A stretch of DNA of 64,000 nt from CAVVEQ01 sp963828855 (GCA_963828855.1 CAWHGB010000006.1:186001-250000), one strand, 5' to 3'; counted from the first letter of the stretch, positions 16,966 to 28,388 are shown. Notes: a model not told the origin generated them from the letters alone. A program made the numbers and translations.

Positions 16966-19900
16966 TTAATTAATCTTACGTTGGTTAGTGGCGGAAAGGG
17001 TTTCCAACTTTTTGGAAGCATATTCTTCGTAAAAAGCAAGACCCGCAGTTCGGTAAATTTCCGACAGCTTTTTCCAGGAACTCACGGGCAAGCGCGTGGT
17101 CACCAGGAGCAGATCGTTCCATAAGCATCTCCGCCACTTCTTCCTGGAAGGAGCCATTCCGCAAGAGATCACCAAGCGGTTTGAGTGTTTCGAGAAGCTC
17201 CTTGTACTGGGTGAGGGCAAGGTCATATTCCGGTCAAGCCAGGCGTGGCGGGCTTCTGCAATTAGTAAGAGTATCTTTTGCGAAACAGTTGGGTGTTTGC
17301 CCGATGATCTTTTTCAATACCTCGTGCTGTTCAAGAAACCCGGCCTTATCCCGGAGCAGGAAAAAGAAATGCTGAATCGATGAGTTAATATACCCCGGAT
17401 TCTCCTCCCTATCCTCGGGGTGAAAGGATAGTATCTCCGCCAGGTTGGATCGTACTCCATCCATATCCTTCAAGTCCCCCAGCAGCCTCCCCTTCATGAT
17501 TCAGAAGTCCGAGGTGGTAATCCTTTAAAACTTCCGGTTTATTCTCCTTCAGGATCTTTTCAGTCATATCGAGGGCTTCATGTAAGTTCCCCTTGCACCA
17601 CAAAAACACAATCCTGTATGTCTGGATACTGAACATTGCGCTTTCTGGGTTTGGATTGACAGGCTGAAGCTCCTGCATTTTTTCCAGGCGGGCTTCCGCA
17701 TCGGTATATCTGGAAAGCGAAATTTCCAAGTCTGCCAGTGATAGTTGGGCAAGGAATTCCAGGTAATTCTGACCCGTGCTCCGTGTGATTTCGATCATTC
17801 GGATGTATTGTTCGTGCGCCGCAAGAGACTTCCCGTCATAGACGTAATGCGTCCCCAGGTTCAACCTGGCTCGGGCGAGGATGGTGGTGAAACCATTCTT
17901 CTCCGCGATCTCGACCGCTTGTTGCAGCGCAGAAGTCCGCTCATCATAAGGAATGATCCGCAGTATGCCCAGCGTGGCGTAGCAATCAGCAAGCACTTCC
18001 TGCAGATCCAATTTTTTGGCTAGCGCGATTGCTTTGCGGACCAGATCAAGTGCTTCTTCATAGAGGTAATTGAATCGGCAGGCGCGGGCTGTCTCATGCA
18101 TGAGCGTAGCCATTCCCCTGGATTCCAAACCTTCCGGCATTTCCTTCAACCCCATCCGACAGATCTCGAGACCTTCTTTGACTTCGCCCATATACCATAC
18201 CGAGCGGGCGGCATCGGCATAAAGGATGGCCAAATCCTCGATATTTCCGGTTTTCTTGTAAAGCTCGATGGCTTTTTCAAATGCTTTTTCCGCGGTTTCC
18301 CGCTTGCCCAGGCGGAAGGCTGCATCGGCTATACCTTCATACATCTCTGCCTGGCAGCCCTCGTCGCTGCAGAGTTCCAGGGCTTTTTCGTAATACTGCA
18401 TGGCTTCCTGGTTGGCATAGATCGAAAGAGCCCGGCCAGCGGCTTTGCGGTAATTCTCAAAGGCTTTGTCGGCATCCCCACACTCTTCATAGTGATACGA
18501 AAGTGTCTCGTAATCCTCTGGATGGATGGCCTCCACCGCCTGGGCCACGCGGCGGTGGTAGCGCTGGCGGCGAAGCCCGGAGATCTCCTCCCGCAGCGTG
18601 GCAGGGATGAGGGCATGCTCGAAGGCGAAGGTAACCCCTTCAGGCGCGCTTTTTTTCAATTCGCGGATGATCTGCGCTTTCTCGGCGTCCTCCAGGCATT
18701 CGATGATCCGTTCCTCCGGCTTTTCGCAGGCCTTCACCAGGATGTTATATTCAAATTCCCTGCCGATAACCGCTGCCAGCCGCAGAAGTTCCTGGGCATC
18801 CTCAGGCAATCGTGAAAGTCTGGATTGAACCGTCAGACGGACGCTCTGGGGAATGGAAATATCTTCGATTCCGGGCGATACCCATTCTCCGTGCTCGCAG
18901 CACAACAACCCTTCTTCCAACAAGGCTTTACAGACCTCCTCGATGAAAAACGGGTTCCCTTCCGTTTCACGGTAAATGGCTGTAACCAGTTCAGGATCGA
19001 TATGTCCCGCCGGGGTGAGCATGGTGGCAACCATCTCTCCAGTTAATTCAGGGGTAAAGCGGGTCAACTTTACCCGGGTGGCCAGGTGGTCGCGCAGCAG
19101 TTCATTCAGGATTTGATTGGCCAAGTCTTCATCGCGCAGCTCAATTTCGCGGTAACTCAGGATGAACAGGACGCGCTGGTTCTGTGTGCGGTGCGCCAGA
19201 TGACGGATCGAGAAGCAGAGAGGCACTATCCCCCCAGTGGATGTCATCGAAGAATAGCAACAGAGGGATTTGCTTCGAAAGCGCATCCACCCAGGTGAAA
19301 ACGCTCTCAAAAATATGCTGCTGTTCGGTGGAGGCATCCTGAGTTTGGCGCGCTGAAGTCTCTGCCTGCAGCCAATCCAATCCCGGGGTTATTTTCACAA
19401 GATCGGAAAGGACATAGCCGGGCAGATCCAGCCGCTTCTTCGCGCCTTCCCCCAGGCTCTCCCGGATCATGGGTGCCAGGGGTTCGTAAGGTGCTCCGCC
19501 TTCCGAAAAGCATTCGCCCACCAGGCAGCGACCACCGCTGAGAGTGGCGTAGGCGATCAATTCGTGCACAAAACGGGTCTTGCCGATCCCCGGTTCACCA
19601 CTTACCAGCAGCATCTGGCTGCTGCCAGTGAGGGCCTGCTGCCAGATGGCTCTTCCCAACTCAAGCTCCTTCTCGCGCCCCACGAGCTTGCCCCGCACCA
19701 CGCGGTCAAGGCGGTAGGTGGGGGTGAGCGGCAGATCGCTGACCTGGCCTCTGTTGATCCCGGCCAGGATCTTATCCACTGCCGCGGCGCTTTCCGGTCG
19801 GTCTGCGGGTTCCTTGTTGAAAAGACGCAGGATCAGATCTTCCAGTTCAGGCGCGATCTGCGCTGAGTAGATATGCGGGGGGACGATGGGGGCATAGAGA

Positions 19901-20544
19901 TGCTGGGAGATCACGGCCACCGGATCCTCGGCTGTAAAGGGCAACCGGCCGGTGATCCACTCATATAGCATAACCCCCAGCGCGTATAAATCCGCCCGGC
20001 CATCCACAACAAATCCCTGGATCGATTCCGGCGCGATGTAATACACGGTTCCCAATAGGACACCTTCGGTGGAAAGCCGGCTGGAGAAGGAATGCGCCAT
20101 GCCAAAATCGTTGAGTTTTACATGCCCATCCCCGCTGCGGAGGACGTTTTCCGGCTTCAGGTCGCGATGGACGATTCCATGCTGGTGGGCATGCCCTAGG
20201 GCGGAGCAGATCTGGCGGGAAATGGAAATAATCTCTTCCAGCGATTCCGGTTTCTTTTCGAAAAGCGAACCGCCTTCCACAAGCTCCATCACGATGAAGG
20301 GAATTTGGTTTTCTTCCCCGGCATCGTAGATAGACACGATGTTGGGGTGATTCAACTTGGCCGCCGCACGGGCTTCGCTGAGAAGGCGAACACGGTTTTC
20401 CTCAGTCAATTGAGCAGCAGTTATCATCTTGAGGGCAACCTGGCGGTCAAGGAGTGTATCCTCAGCTTTTTGAATCGTGCCCATCGCCCCGCGGCCGAGC
20501 TCACCGGTGATCCGGTACCGATTAATGAATAGTTGTTCAGCCAT
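16966..20544 (-). CDS. Ser/Thr protein kinase - AAA ATPase - TPR signalling protein (several frameshifts)
   Basis: About 1,190 aa after repair. Residues 10-270 form a Hanks-type kinase: Gly-loop GELGRGAMGT, Lys39 in VALKMI, catalytic HRDLKPEN (Asp128), DFG (Asp146) and an APE. An AAA_16-type ATPase with Walker A VSGEPGIGKT and Walker B LLLFFDDIHWGDS follows, then a long TPR superhelix (many YEKALELC-like repeats). The frame breaks near 19230, near 17485 and at two or more sites between 17100 and 17240, so the last 150 residues are uncertain. This architecture is common in Chloroflexi and myxobacteria. Its ATG overlaps the phosphatase gene by 8 bases, which points to a kinase/phosphatase pair acting on shared targets. 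Confidence 0.88.
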
Positions 20545-21816
20545 TTTTCCCCCGTTTTACGATCAGCAGGGTAATATCGTCGCTCAATTCGCTGCTGCCT
20601 GTAAAATCCTGTACTGCCTCGATCACCAGCTTGCAGAGCGCCGGAGGGGTTTTCCCGCGGTGCTTCAGGATCACAGATTTCAGACCCTCTTCGCCGAATG
20701 CTTTTCCCAGTTTATTTTCCGCTTCGGAGACGCCATCGGTGTAGAACACAAGGAGATCACCTTCACCAACCGTTCCACTATCATCCGAATAGATAGCTTT
20801 GGAATCAACCCCAAGCCACATCCCTGATTTGTTCAACCGGGTAAAGGAGACCGGTTTTCCGTGAAGGTGAAGGGGTGGATTGTGACCTGCATTTACATAG
20901 GTGAGTTTGCCGTTGGTAGGATCCAAACATGCATAAACAAGCGAAATGTACATTTGCTCGTTGGATTCCTGCTCAATAAGGGCGTTCGCACGGGTGATAC
21001 CCTCGGCAATGCTTCCGCATGCCAGGATGGATGCCCTGAGGATATTCTTGGCAGAAGCCATGAAGAGCGCGGCTGGCATGCCCTTATCGGTCACGTCTGC
21101 GATCACCAGTCCCAACCGCCCATCAGGATGATGGATGAAATCGTAATAGTCTCCACCCACCTGGCGGGCGGGCTGCCAGTGCGCTCCGAACTCCCAGCCG
21201 GGCAGAGAGGGGATCTCGCGGGGCAGCAGGCTGATCTGAACATTGCGGGCAAGCTGCATCTCGGTTTCCATGCGGCTTTTTTCAATCGCCAGCTGGTAAA
21301 GTCGGGCGTTCTCGATGGCGATGGCGGCACTGGCGGAGATGGAATTCAGCAGGTCAAGATCCTCGGTGGTGAAGATGCCAGCCCGCAACCGGTTATCCAC
21401 GTAGATGATGCCGATCTGTTGCTCTTTGATCTTGATCGGTACGCACAGAATGGCACGCAGACCCTTGGCCATGATCGATTGACGCATGTTGAAGCGCGCA
21501 TCAAGCTGGGCATCTGAGGTAAGAATGGGTTCACCGGAAGCGGCAGTTTTATCTACAACACTGCGGGAAATCTGAAATTCGGGATTTTCGATGTCGGTCT
21601 GATCCATTCCGCGTGCCACGCGGAATTCCAACGTCCCTTCCCCCCGCTGAGCATGATAAAACCGCGCTCGGCGTGGAGGGCGGCGACCACTTCATCCATT
21701 AATTTATTGAGCACTTCATCCAGATCGAGACTGGAATTCAACTGCTGGGAAAGATTATAGAGCAGCGCCAGCCTGTCAGTTGAGGGTTGCCCGGGTGCAG
21801 TAGGATCCATGATCAA
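20537..21816 (-). CDS. GAF-domain SpoIIE/PP2C serine phosphatase (one frameshift)
   Basis: About 425 aa. An N-terminal GAF sensor domain (residues 20-190, LNSSLDLDEVLNKLMDEVV to IAIENARLY) precedes an RsbU/SpoIIE-type PP2C domain. Metal-binding motifs are VGGDYYDFI, LVIADVTDKGMPAALFMA, LVFYTDGVSEAEN and ELSDDITLLIV. The frame breaks in the short G/C runs near 21640. RsbU-like phosphatases dephosphorylate anti-sigma antagonists, but no STAS gene is seen here. It overlaps the downstream kinase gene, so the two enzymes are made together. The divergent neighbour is a Crp/Fnr regulator. Confidence 0.9.
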
Positions 21817-21932
21817 TATTTTATTAATCAGATAAAATTAGTCCAATTAAATTGATTATACCGAACTGATAGAATTAATCAAGCGCCGGTCCTTTTAGGA
21901 ACTATTATTATAGTGTATTCAAGAGCCAGAAA

Positions 21933-22595
21933 ATGAAAATCGAGATTTCAAATCTTCGCCGGGTCAACCTCTTCTCCCGCCTTCCGGATGCAGAACTGAA
22001 TAATATCCTGGATCGCTCAAAGGTGTTGAAAAAGTCAACGGGTGCAGAGATCCTCTGTGCTGGAGATGAGGAAACCCCCGTTTACTTCATTCTCTCCGGT
22101 GCCGTGCGCGTTTTTCGGATCAACCCGGATGGTCGCGAGCAGACGCTGATTCACCTTGCCCAGGGGGAGGTCTTCAATTTACCTACGGTTTTTCTGGAGG
22201 GAGGTAAAGCGCCGGCAAGCGTGACTGCCCTGGAGGATACCAGTCTGCTGCTGATCAAGCGCGATGATCTGCGCGACCTGGTGAACGGGATACCCAGCCT
22301 CAACCTGGCCATCCTGGCAGACCTCTCGGCAAAACTTGAACACCTGACCGAGGTGGTTCATGATATCAGCCTGCGGAGCGTGCGTTCACGGTTGGCCAGA
22401 TTTCTCCAGGCTCATTCCAGCGCACCTGCCCCCTCTTTTTGGACACAGGACCAGATCGCCAGGCAGATTGGCAGCACCCGTGAGGCGGTCAATCGTGCAA
22501 TGCGTGAATTGATCCGCGACGGTATCATTCGCACGGAGCGCCAGCGGATCATCATCCTCGACCCGGCTCGTTTGGAAGCAGAGATCGAAGCCTGA
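21933..22595 (+). CDS. Crp/Fnr-family transcriptional regulator
   Basis: A 220-aa regulator with an intact frame. The N-terminal cyclic-nucleotide-binding-type beta-barrel (NLFSRLPDAELNNIL, AVRVFRINPDGREQTL) leads through a long dimer helix into a winged helix (WTQDQIARQIGSTREAVNRA). The Fnr Fe-S cysteines are absent; only one Cys is seen (ILCAGDE). The effector is unknown. A perfect TGTGA-N6-TCACA palindrome 25 bases after its stop, before the ferredoxin gene, is a likely target. HcpR-type members of this family recognise such a site and govern nitrosative-stress genes; that link is inference. Confidence 0.93.
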   Translation: MKIEISNLRRVNLFSRLPDAELNNILDRSKVLKKSTGAEILCAGDEETPVYFILSGAVRVFRINPDGREQTLIHLAQGEVFNLPTVFLEGGKAPASVTALEDTSLLLIKRDDLRDLVNGIPSLNLAILADLSAKLEHLTEVVHDISLRSVRSRLARFLQAHSSAPAPSFWTQDQIARQIGSTREAVNRAMRELIRDGIIRTERQRIIILDPARLEAEIEA

Positions 22596-22619
22596 CTCCC
22601 CACATATATATTTATTCGT

Positions 22620-22635
22620 TGTGATATAGATCACA
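22620..22635. promoter_or_regulatory. Perfect Crp/Fnr-type operator (TGTGA-N6-TCACA)
   Basis: TGTGA at 22620-22624 and TCACA at 22631-22635 are exact inverted halves with a 6-base spacer. The site lies just upstream of the ferredoxin start and right behind the Crp/Fnr gene. Confidence 0.7.
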
Positions 22636-22667
22636 GACAAGCCGCCTTCCAGGTGGTATCCTATTGG

Positions 22668-22892
22668 ATGGAAACTAAGAGAAAAAAGATGGAAGAACCC
22701 CTTTCACTGCCCACGATAAACCTCGAACGCTGCAATGGCTGCGGCCTGTGCGCCGATTATTGCCCGGGGGATGCCGTGGAAATGATGGAACACAAACCAC
22801 AGATCTCCCAACCCGCTTCCTGTTCTTACTGCGGGATCTGTGAAGAAATCTGCCCGCGATCTGCCATCGAGCTTCTCTATCAAATCGGATAG
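22668..22892 (+). CDS. 2[4Fe-4S] ferredoxin-type protein
   Basis: A 74-aa small electron carrier with two complete clusters, CNGCGLCADYCPGDAVEM and CSYCGICEEICPRSAIEL. Both have CxxCxxCxxxCP spacing. ATG at 22668 and ATG at 22689 are both possible starts; I see no decisive Shine-Dalgarno. It precedes the DUF438-hemerythrin gene by 16 bases and should be co-transcribed with it from a promoter at the Crp-type site. Confidence 0.9.
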   Translation: METKRKKMEEPLSLPTINLERCNGCGLCADYCPGDAVEMMEHKPQISQPASCSYCGICEEICPRSAIELLYQIG

Positions 22893-22908
22893 GAAAAGAG
22901 GAAAACGA

Positions 22909-24163
22909 ATGAGCGAATATATCGACAATGTCTCCCGCCGCAAGGAGACCATCAAGAAGATCTTAAAGGAGTTGAATGCTGGGCGTTCGGTGGAGGACGT
23001 GAAAGCAGAGTTTGGCATTCTTCTGGAGGATGCTGATGCTCCCTCGATCACCGAAGTAGAACAGATGATGATCGAAGAGGGTACACCCCCGGAGGAGATT
23101 CAGCGCCTGTGCGATATCCACACAGCCTTCTTCCGCGATTCGCTGGATCAGGTCCACAGCCCGGAGAACCTTCCCGGTCACCCCATCCATACCTTCCGCA
23201 TGGAAAATGACGCTGCGGAGGAAGTTCTTTCCGACCTCGAGGCAGCGGTTACCAGTTATGCTTCCAAACCTGACTTGAAGGTGGCCAGGGTTGCTTATGA
23301 ATTTCTGCTCAGGCTGAAGAGTTACGAAGTTCATTACGTCCGCAAGGAGAACCTTCTTTTCCCGCTGCTTGAAAAAGCTGGTTTCTACGGGCCTTCGCGC
23401 GTGATGTGGGGCATCCACAACGAGATCCGCGCAGGCTGGAAGAAGTTGGATGAGCAGCTGCGGGGTGCGCTGGATTCATCCGCACTTGTTGCAGCCGCGG
23501 AGGTGCAGATGGTTTTCGAGCCTATGGCGACCGCTATTCGCGAAATGTTTTATAAGGAGGATAAGATCCTCTTCCCCTCCGCACTGGAACGCTTGAATGA
23601 GGCTGATTGGCGCACCATCCGTGCCCAGGAAAATGAGATCGGCTACTTCTTGGTTACCCCCGGGTTGGATTGGCCACCCGGTGCGCGACAGACCTCAGCC
23701 CCAACCTCCCAGGTCGCAACCTCACCGGTTCAACCCGGTGTGGTACCTGCCGGTCTGCTACAACTAAATACCGGTGCACTTTCCGGCTTCCCAGGTGGAT
23801 ATGATGCTGCGCAGCTTACCCGTCGATGTGACTTTTGTGGACGAAAACGATGAAGTACGCTATTTCTCGCAGACCCGCGACCGTATTTTCCAGCGCTCAC
23901 CCGCCATCATCGGGCGCAAAGTGCAGAATTGTCACCCCCCGCAGAGTATTGGTAAAGTGCAGCAGATCGTGGATGACTTCCGCGCGGGAAAACGCGATTC
24001 AGCCGAGTTCTGGATCCAGATGGGTGAAAAATTTGTGGTCATTCAATATTTCGCCATGCGCGATACAGAAGGAAATTACCGCGGTGCGTTGGAGGTCAGC
24101 CAGGACGCCAGCCACCTTCGTTCCCTGCAAGGCGAGCGCCGGCTGTTGGACGACGGAAAATAA
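22909..24163 (+). CDS. DUF438 - hemerythrin-like - PAS protein (one frameshift)
   Basis: About 418 aa, starting at ATG 22909 behind GAGGAAAACGA. Residues 1-75 are DUF438 (KILKELNAGRSVEDVKAEF). Residues 85-240 are a hemerythrin-like four-helix bundle with His/Glu ligands in HPIHTFRMEN, HYVRKENLLFPLLE, WGIHNEIR and FYKEDKILFPSALE. A Pro/Thr linker follows, then a PAS domain (LPVDVTFVDENDEVRYFS to VSQDASHLRSL). The frame breaks near 23790, between the linker and the PAS domain. DUF438 proteins are often found beside NO, O2 or nitrosative-stress genes. The di-iron bundle could bind O2 or NO (inference). Confidence 0.9.
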
Positions 24164-24178
24164 CCGAAAGGATTGAAA

Positions 24179-24500
24179 ATGGACGATCTTCATATCGTGA
24201 TCGAAGACTTGTTGAAAAGGCTGCCTGAGGTTCCGGGGGATGCCGTCCTCAGCCAGGTGCTTGAAAAAGGACGACCATACGGATATCACCCTGTTCAGCT
24301 TCGCAGCCGGGCAGGAACTCACCGAGCACACTTCCCCCTATCGGGCGATCGTGGAGGTGCTGAAGGGTGAGGGCAGCATGACCCTGGGAAAAGACCTCAC
24401 CGAGATCAAAACCGGAAGCTGGATCTACATGCCGCCCGATCTGCCGCACAGTCTGAAGACCACCACTCCCCTGGTGATGCTTCTGACGCTGATCAAATAA
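24179..24500 (+). CDS. Small cupin-domain protein (one frameshift)
   Basis: About 106 aa. The N-terminal helix DDLHIVIEDLLKRLPEVPGDAVL is followed by a single cupin barrel (FSFAAGQELTEHTSP, VEVLKGEGSMTLG, GSWIYMPPDLPHSL) with His and Glu metal-ligand candidates. The frame breaks around 24268-24272. It follows the DUF438 gene by 15 bases and ends the operon before a strong terminator. The function is unknown; small cupins of this kind may bind a metal in redox-stress operons. Confidence 0.82.
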
Positions 24501-24519
24501 ATTGAAGGTGTAAAAAGAA

Positions 24520-24553
24520 AAAGCTGGACCCATTCGGGTCCAGCTTTTTTTAT
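24520..24553 (+). terminator. Intrinsic terminator of the ferredoxin-DUF438-cupin operon
   Basis: Stem AAAGCTGGACCC / GGGTCCAGCTTT (24520-24531 with 24536-24547) followed by further T residues. The A-run on the left makes it work for the convergent lipoprotein gene too. Confidence 0.9.
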
Positions 24554-24566
24554 GTTGCATATGATC

Positions 24567-25341
24567 TTACGGCTGGTCGATTGTCACCTCATCCACATCC
24601 ACGATGACAGGCAGGGCCTGGTAAGAGGAAATCGCGAAACCCACATTTCCTTCACGGAACTGGTATGTGTTTTCTTTGAAATCTGTTACCTTCTTCCCGT
24701 TGATCCACAAAGTGAGCGTCCGGTCAGCGCAATCCAATCCATAGGCATTGATCTCTTTGCCCTGTTTGATCGCATTCGAGCCGCCGCTGGTAAGCATGTC
24801 GTAGTGACTTTTGGTTGTTTGCGGGCGTCATACGCGAAGATATTGTAGAGCCCGTCATTCTGAACATTGACTTCATACCAACCTTCCGATTCGGAATAGC
24901 GGCACATCAGGCTTACCGATTGCGAATTCACACCGCGGTTATCCACCACTGTTTCAACGTAGACGTTATCATATGTGTAGGCATCGTAGGTGAAATACAG
25001 GTAAGTTTCCTTCCCGTTGATCTCCACATGCAGCTTCCCATCTTTACCTCAAAGCTGGTATCTTTTTCGTTCCCGCTCTGTACCCAGTAGCTCCAATCCG
25101 AGGGTTCCTCATCGAAGGTGAATGTGGTGTAAGGTTCAGTTGTCGGTGAGGAAACATCCTGACTGGAGGTATCCTCACGTGGCTTCCTCTACCACCACTT
25201 CCGTCGGAGAGGTTCGATTGGCTGCTCCGAAGTTGATGTCGTTTCATCCGTAGCGCCGGTATCCCCCACACTGAAGGAACAGGCCATACCCACCAGGATG
25301 ATTAATGCCGGAATGATACCCAAACGTAATACTGCTTTCAT
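24567..25341 (-). CDS. Lipoprotein with concanavalin-like (LamG/DUF1080-type) domain (several frameshifts)
   Basis: The start at 25341 gives a lipoprotein signal, MKAVLRLGIIPALIILVGMAC, with a Thr/Ser-rich linker after it. The globular part reads YVETVVDNRG, VSLMCRYSESEGWYEVNV, then GKEINAYGLDCADRTLTLW and GNVGFAISSYQALPVIVDVDEV, the pattern of a beta-jelly-roll carbohydrate-binding domain. The frame breaks near 25190, 25040 and 24790. A second lipoprotein with the same plan lies at 30178-31004. It probably binds a surface glycan; no catalytic residues are identifiable. Confidence 0.75.
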
Positions 25342-25413
25342 GCTTCCCTCCTTGGATTGATTTGAATTAAGATAATTATAGCAAGAATAGTCTGAATATG
25401 CAACTGTCAGGTT

Positions 25414-26931
25414 TCAACTCGCAGGCAGCCTCAACAATATCAGGGTGACCAAGCCAAGCAAGGCGCAAAGAACCAGCACATAAGGCAGGGTCCTGCGCAG
25501 CACGTCACCCTCCTTCCCGATCAACCCGACAGTACTGCAACCAACGATCAATTTCGCCGGCGCCACCATTGCCCCAATGGCACCCCCAGCGGTCTGGGCG
25601 GCCACCAGCAGAGCTGGCGCAAAACCGAGCAGGAGCGCTACTGTTTTCTGCAGCGGGACGAAGAGCACGTTGGAATTATTGTTGCTGCCGGTTGCGAAAG
25701 CTCCCAGCACGCCAACATACGCGGTGGTGAGCGGATAAGCCGATTGCATCAGTGCGGCCAGTCCTTCGGCCAGGAGCAGGGTCATGCGGCTGTATTCCAT
25801 CAGCGAGGCCAGACCGATGGTGAAGACAACCCCAACGGTCGCGGGCAGCGCGGTCTTCCAGGTGGTGCTGCCAGACCAGCCGAAGGCTGCAATCGCTGCA
25901 CAGGACGGTTTTCCGCAAGGCAAAAGTAGGTGATGAAGGTTACGATCAGCATAGGGAAGGCAGGGTGCAACAAGGGTTTAAAGAGCTGCCCTTTGACCAG
26001 CGGCATGGCGAAACCAGCCAGGGTTCTGTGGCTGGCAGAACAGCCTGCCAGTGAAGGTTGCCCATAAAAGTATTTATAGGTCCGTGGATACCTGAAACGA
26101 TGTTGAGTAGAACCACCGCGCCATAGGTTGCCAGAGCAGCCCGAAGACGAGGGTCTGGTGGTCGAGGGGTTTGCATGTTCTTGGCGCGCGGGAGATCAGC
26201 CAGCCGAAAAGTAACCCGGCAGCCCCTGCCAGGAACGCATCCCAGTTGCGGGAAACCGGCGATGGCGACGGTGTATTGCACCCCGGCGATCACCAAACCC
26301 ACCAGGAGAACTTTGTGCCATATTTGAAGCGCTCCCAACACCTGCGCGGTAGCCAGCCCGGTGAATAAGCAGGCGATTCCAAGCAGCAGTACCGCCGGAG
26401 GGATGATCTGCATGGGTTCCAGCTGCGAGACGGAGAGCAGCGTCTGGTAGGTGAGCCCCATTCCGCCAAAGGTCACCGCCCAGGAATGACCGATCGCACC
26501 CGCCGTGACCGCGAGCAGCGGGCTGACACCCATGCCCGACCAGGATCGGCGCGACGATGGCAATGGGAACCCCGAAGCCGGTGATACCCTCCAGCATTCC
26601 GGCAAAGGACCACGCGATCAGCACCATTAGGAGCTTCTGATCGCGCACCGAGCGCTGCATGGCCTGGGCGATAGCCTGGATGCCCCCGAACTGGTTCACC
26701 AGGAAGTAAAGCAATAGCGCCGGCCAGAGGACAAGCAGAACATATATGGAAATGAGCAGACCCTTTGAATTGGGAAACCCAAAACACCTGCCAGTTCAAT
26801 CCAAAGGCGAAGAATGCGATCAACACCCCGGCTGCCCAACCTGTGGGGCCGGCTTTCTGGCCGCTCCAGTGAAATCCGGCCATCAGCACCAGGATGAGCA
26901 GGACGGGAAGAAACGCGAGGAAATAAAACAT
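25414..26931 (-). CDS. L-lactate permease family transporter (LctP), multiple frameshifts
   Basis: About 500 aa, polytopic. Family segments are clear: FAGMLEGITGFGVPIAIVAPIL, IGHSWAVTFGGMG, LATAQVLG, GSNNNSNVLFVPLQKTVA and AAQTAGGAIGAMVAPAKLIVGCSTVGL. It takes up lactate or glycolate with H+. The frame breaks in at least four places (about 26770, 26560, 26230 and 25920-26060). Because there are so many, genuine decay cannot be excluded, though neighbouring genes show the same single-base overcalls. No lactate dehydrogenase gene is adjacent. Confidence 0.83.
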
Positions 26932-26963
26932 CCGCCTATTCTAATATGGAACCCCCGGACAAG

Positions 26964-26992
26964 AAAAAAACCGGCTGGGTAGACCAGCCGGT
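26964..26992 (-). terminator. Intrinsic terminator of the bactofilin-like gene
   Basis: On the minus strand ACCGGCTGG, 5-base loop, CCAGCCGGT, then TTTTTT. Confidence 0.85.
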
Positions 26993-27019
26993 AAGGAATC
27001 AATAGTTGCCCCAACGATA

Positions 27020-28388
27020 TCACTTCTTCGGTGCGGGTTCTTTTTTCTCCGGGGCGGATGATGGTTTTACTGGTTTCGCTTTGGGTGCAGCCGGTTTTTT
27101 CACCGCTGCGGGAGCGGATTCAGGCATGGGGCTGGCTGCTGGCGCAGCTGGCTGTAATTCGGTTTCCATTTTCTTTTCAGTTTCCGCCAGCCACTTTCGC
27201 TCTGCGCGTCGCTCCCGGTAAGCCAGCCAGATACCGCCCAGGCCGAACGATACCGCCACAACCGATACCACCCAACCGAAGACTGGAATGGAAGCGACCA
27301 GCACGAAGACCAGCATCCCCAGGGCGAGGATGCCCAGCCGGTGTAGATAGGAAGTTTCACCGACCTTTCGCAAGAGGAGCGAACCGAGCAGGTAGGAAAT
27401 AACCACCCGGCTTCCGAAGAAAACCATCAGGAAGAAGAGGGTGGTGGCCAAACCCAAGGCGAGGAGCGCCAACATCCACCATATGGCAGCCAGGCCCCAC
27501 AGGCTGAGAAAGCCAAAACCAAGCCCGATAATGAAGATCAATGCTGCCAGCAGTAGCACCACGCCGATGATATTGATGCTAATGACAAAAATGAGTAAAC
27601 CCACCCCCAGGGTGTACCAGGGGCGGTTTCGGATCAGTTTCGCTGCTTTACTGACTGATATTCGGGAAGAGCCAGATGAGGATCAATCCGATGATGAAGA
27701 GTGGGACGAGATCCTGAACGACAGGCATACCCCACGCTGCCAATCCGGAAAGGAATTGGCTGGTTGTATCTTCAGCAGCCTGCCGGGAATTCAGGAATAC
27801 CCTTCCCCCGCCGGCGCCGCCCTGGTAGGAGGTGGGCGAGAGGGTTGCCGGGAGCTGCAGGTTGATCTTGAGCTGGTCGATGACCCATTTAAAGACTTCA
27901 TAGGGACCTACCACTGCCTGGGTGCGGCCGGTGATCTCTCCCTGGTTTGTGGATCCAAATGCAAGGGCAAAGAGGTCCCTGCCGAGCACAGACCCATCTT
28001 TGGTCACCAGGCTGACGCCTGAATAATACAGGTTGCGGTCGAGCGTTGCCTGTGGACCAATCACAAGCGTTACCGAGGCGATATAAGCGGTGCCTTGCAC
28101 GGTGCCATTGATCACCACCTTGGAGCCGATGGCAAGAAGGCTGCCTTCCACGGTCCCATTGATGGTCACGTTTTGACCCACCGCCAGCAGGTCACCCGCG
28201 ACGGTACCATCCACCGTCACATCCGTGCCGGTCAGGATGATATCGCCCTCTACCGTCTGCCCGGTTGGGACGGAATCACCATAGACAATGCTTTGCGCAT
28301 GGACCGTCGGCACGACACAGAAGATGGCAATTACTGCCAGGCTTAGGGCCGCGGCGAGTCTTTGTTTGTGGAAAAATGCTTTCTTCAT
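27020..28388 (-). CDS. Polymer-forming (bactofilin-like) protein with signal peptide and membrane helices (one frameshift)
   Basis: About 456 aa. A cleavable signal peptide (MKKAFFHKQRLAAALSLAVI to VHAQS) is followed by a hexapeptide-like beta-solenoid with rungs every 15-20 residues (TVEGDIIL, VTVDGTVAGDLLAVGQ, VTINGTVEGSLLAIGS, VVINGTVQGTAYIAS), as in bactofilins (DUF583). Then come five or six hydrophobic helices and a Lys/Ala/Pro-rich cytoplasmic tail. The frame breaks near 27650, between FPNISQ and the next helix. Exported bactofilin-type solenoids tied to a membrane domain occur in several Gram-positive-like phyla; the role is unknown, possibly envelope organisation. Confidence 0.82.

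Noticed and set aside
18096..18815. Plus-strand frame of 239 codons and other long antisense frames in the kinase, PIG-L and UbiA regions
   Set aside because: They mirror genuine minus-strand genes with recognisable domains and have no Shine-Dalgarno or domain of their own.
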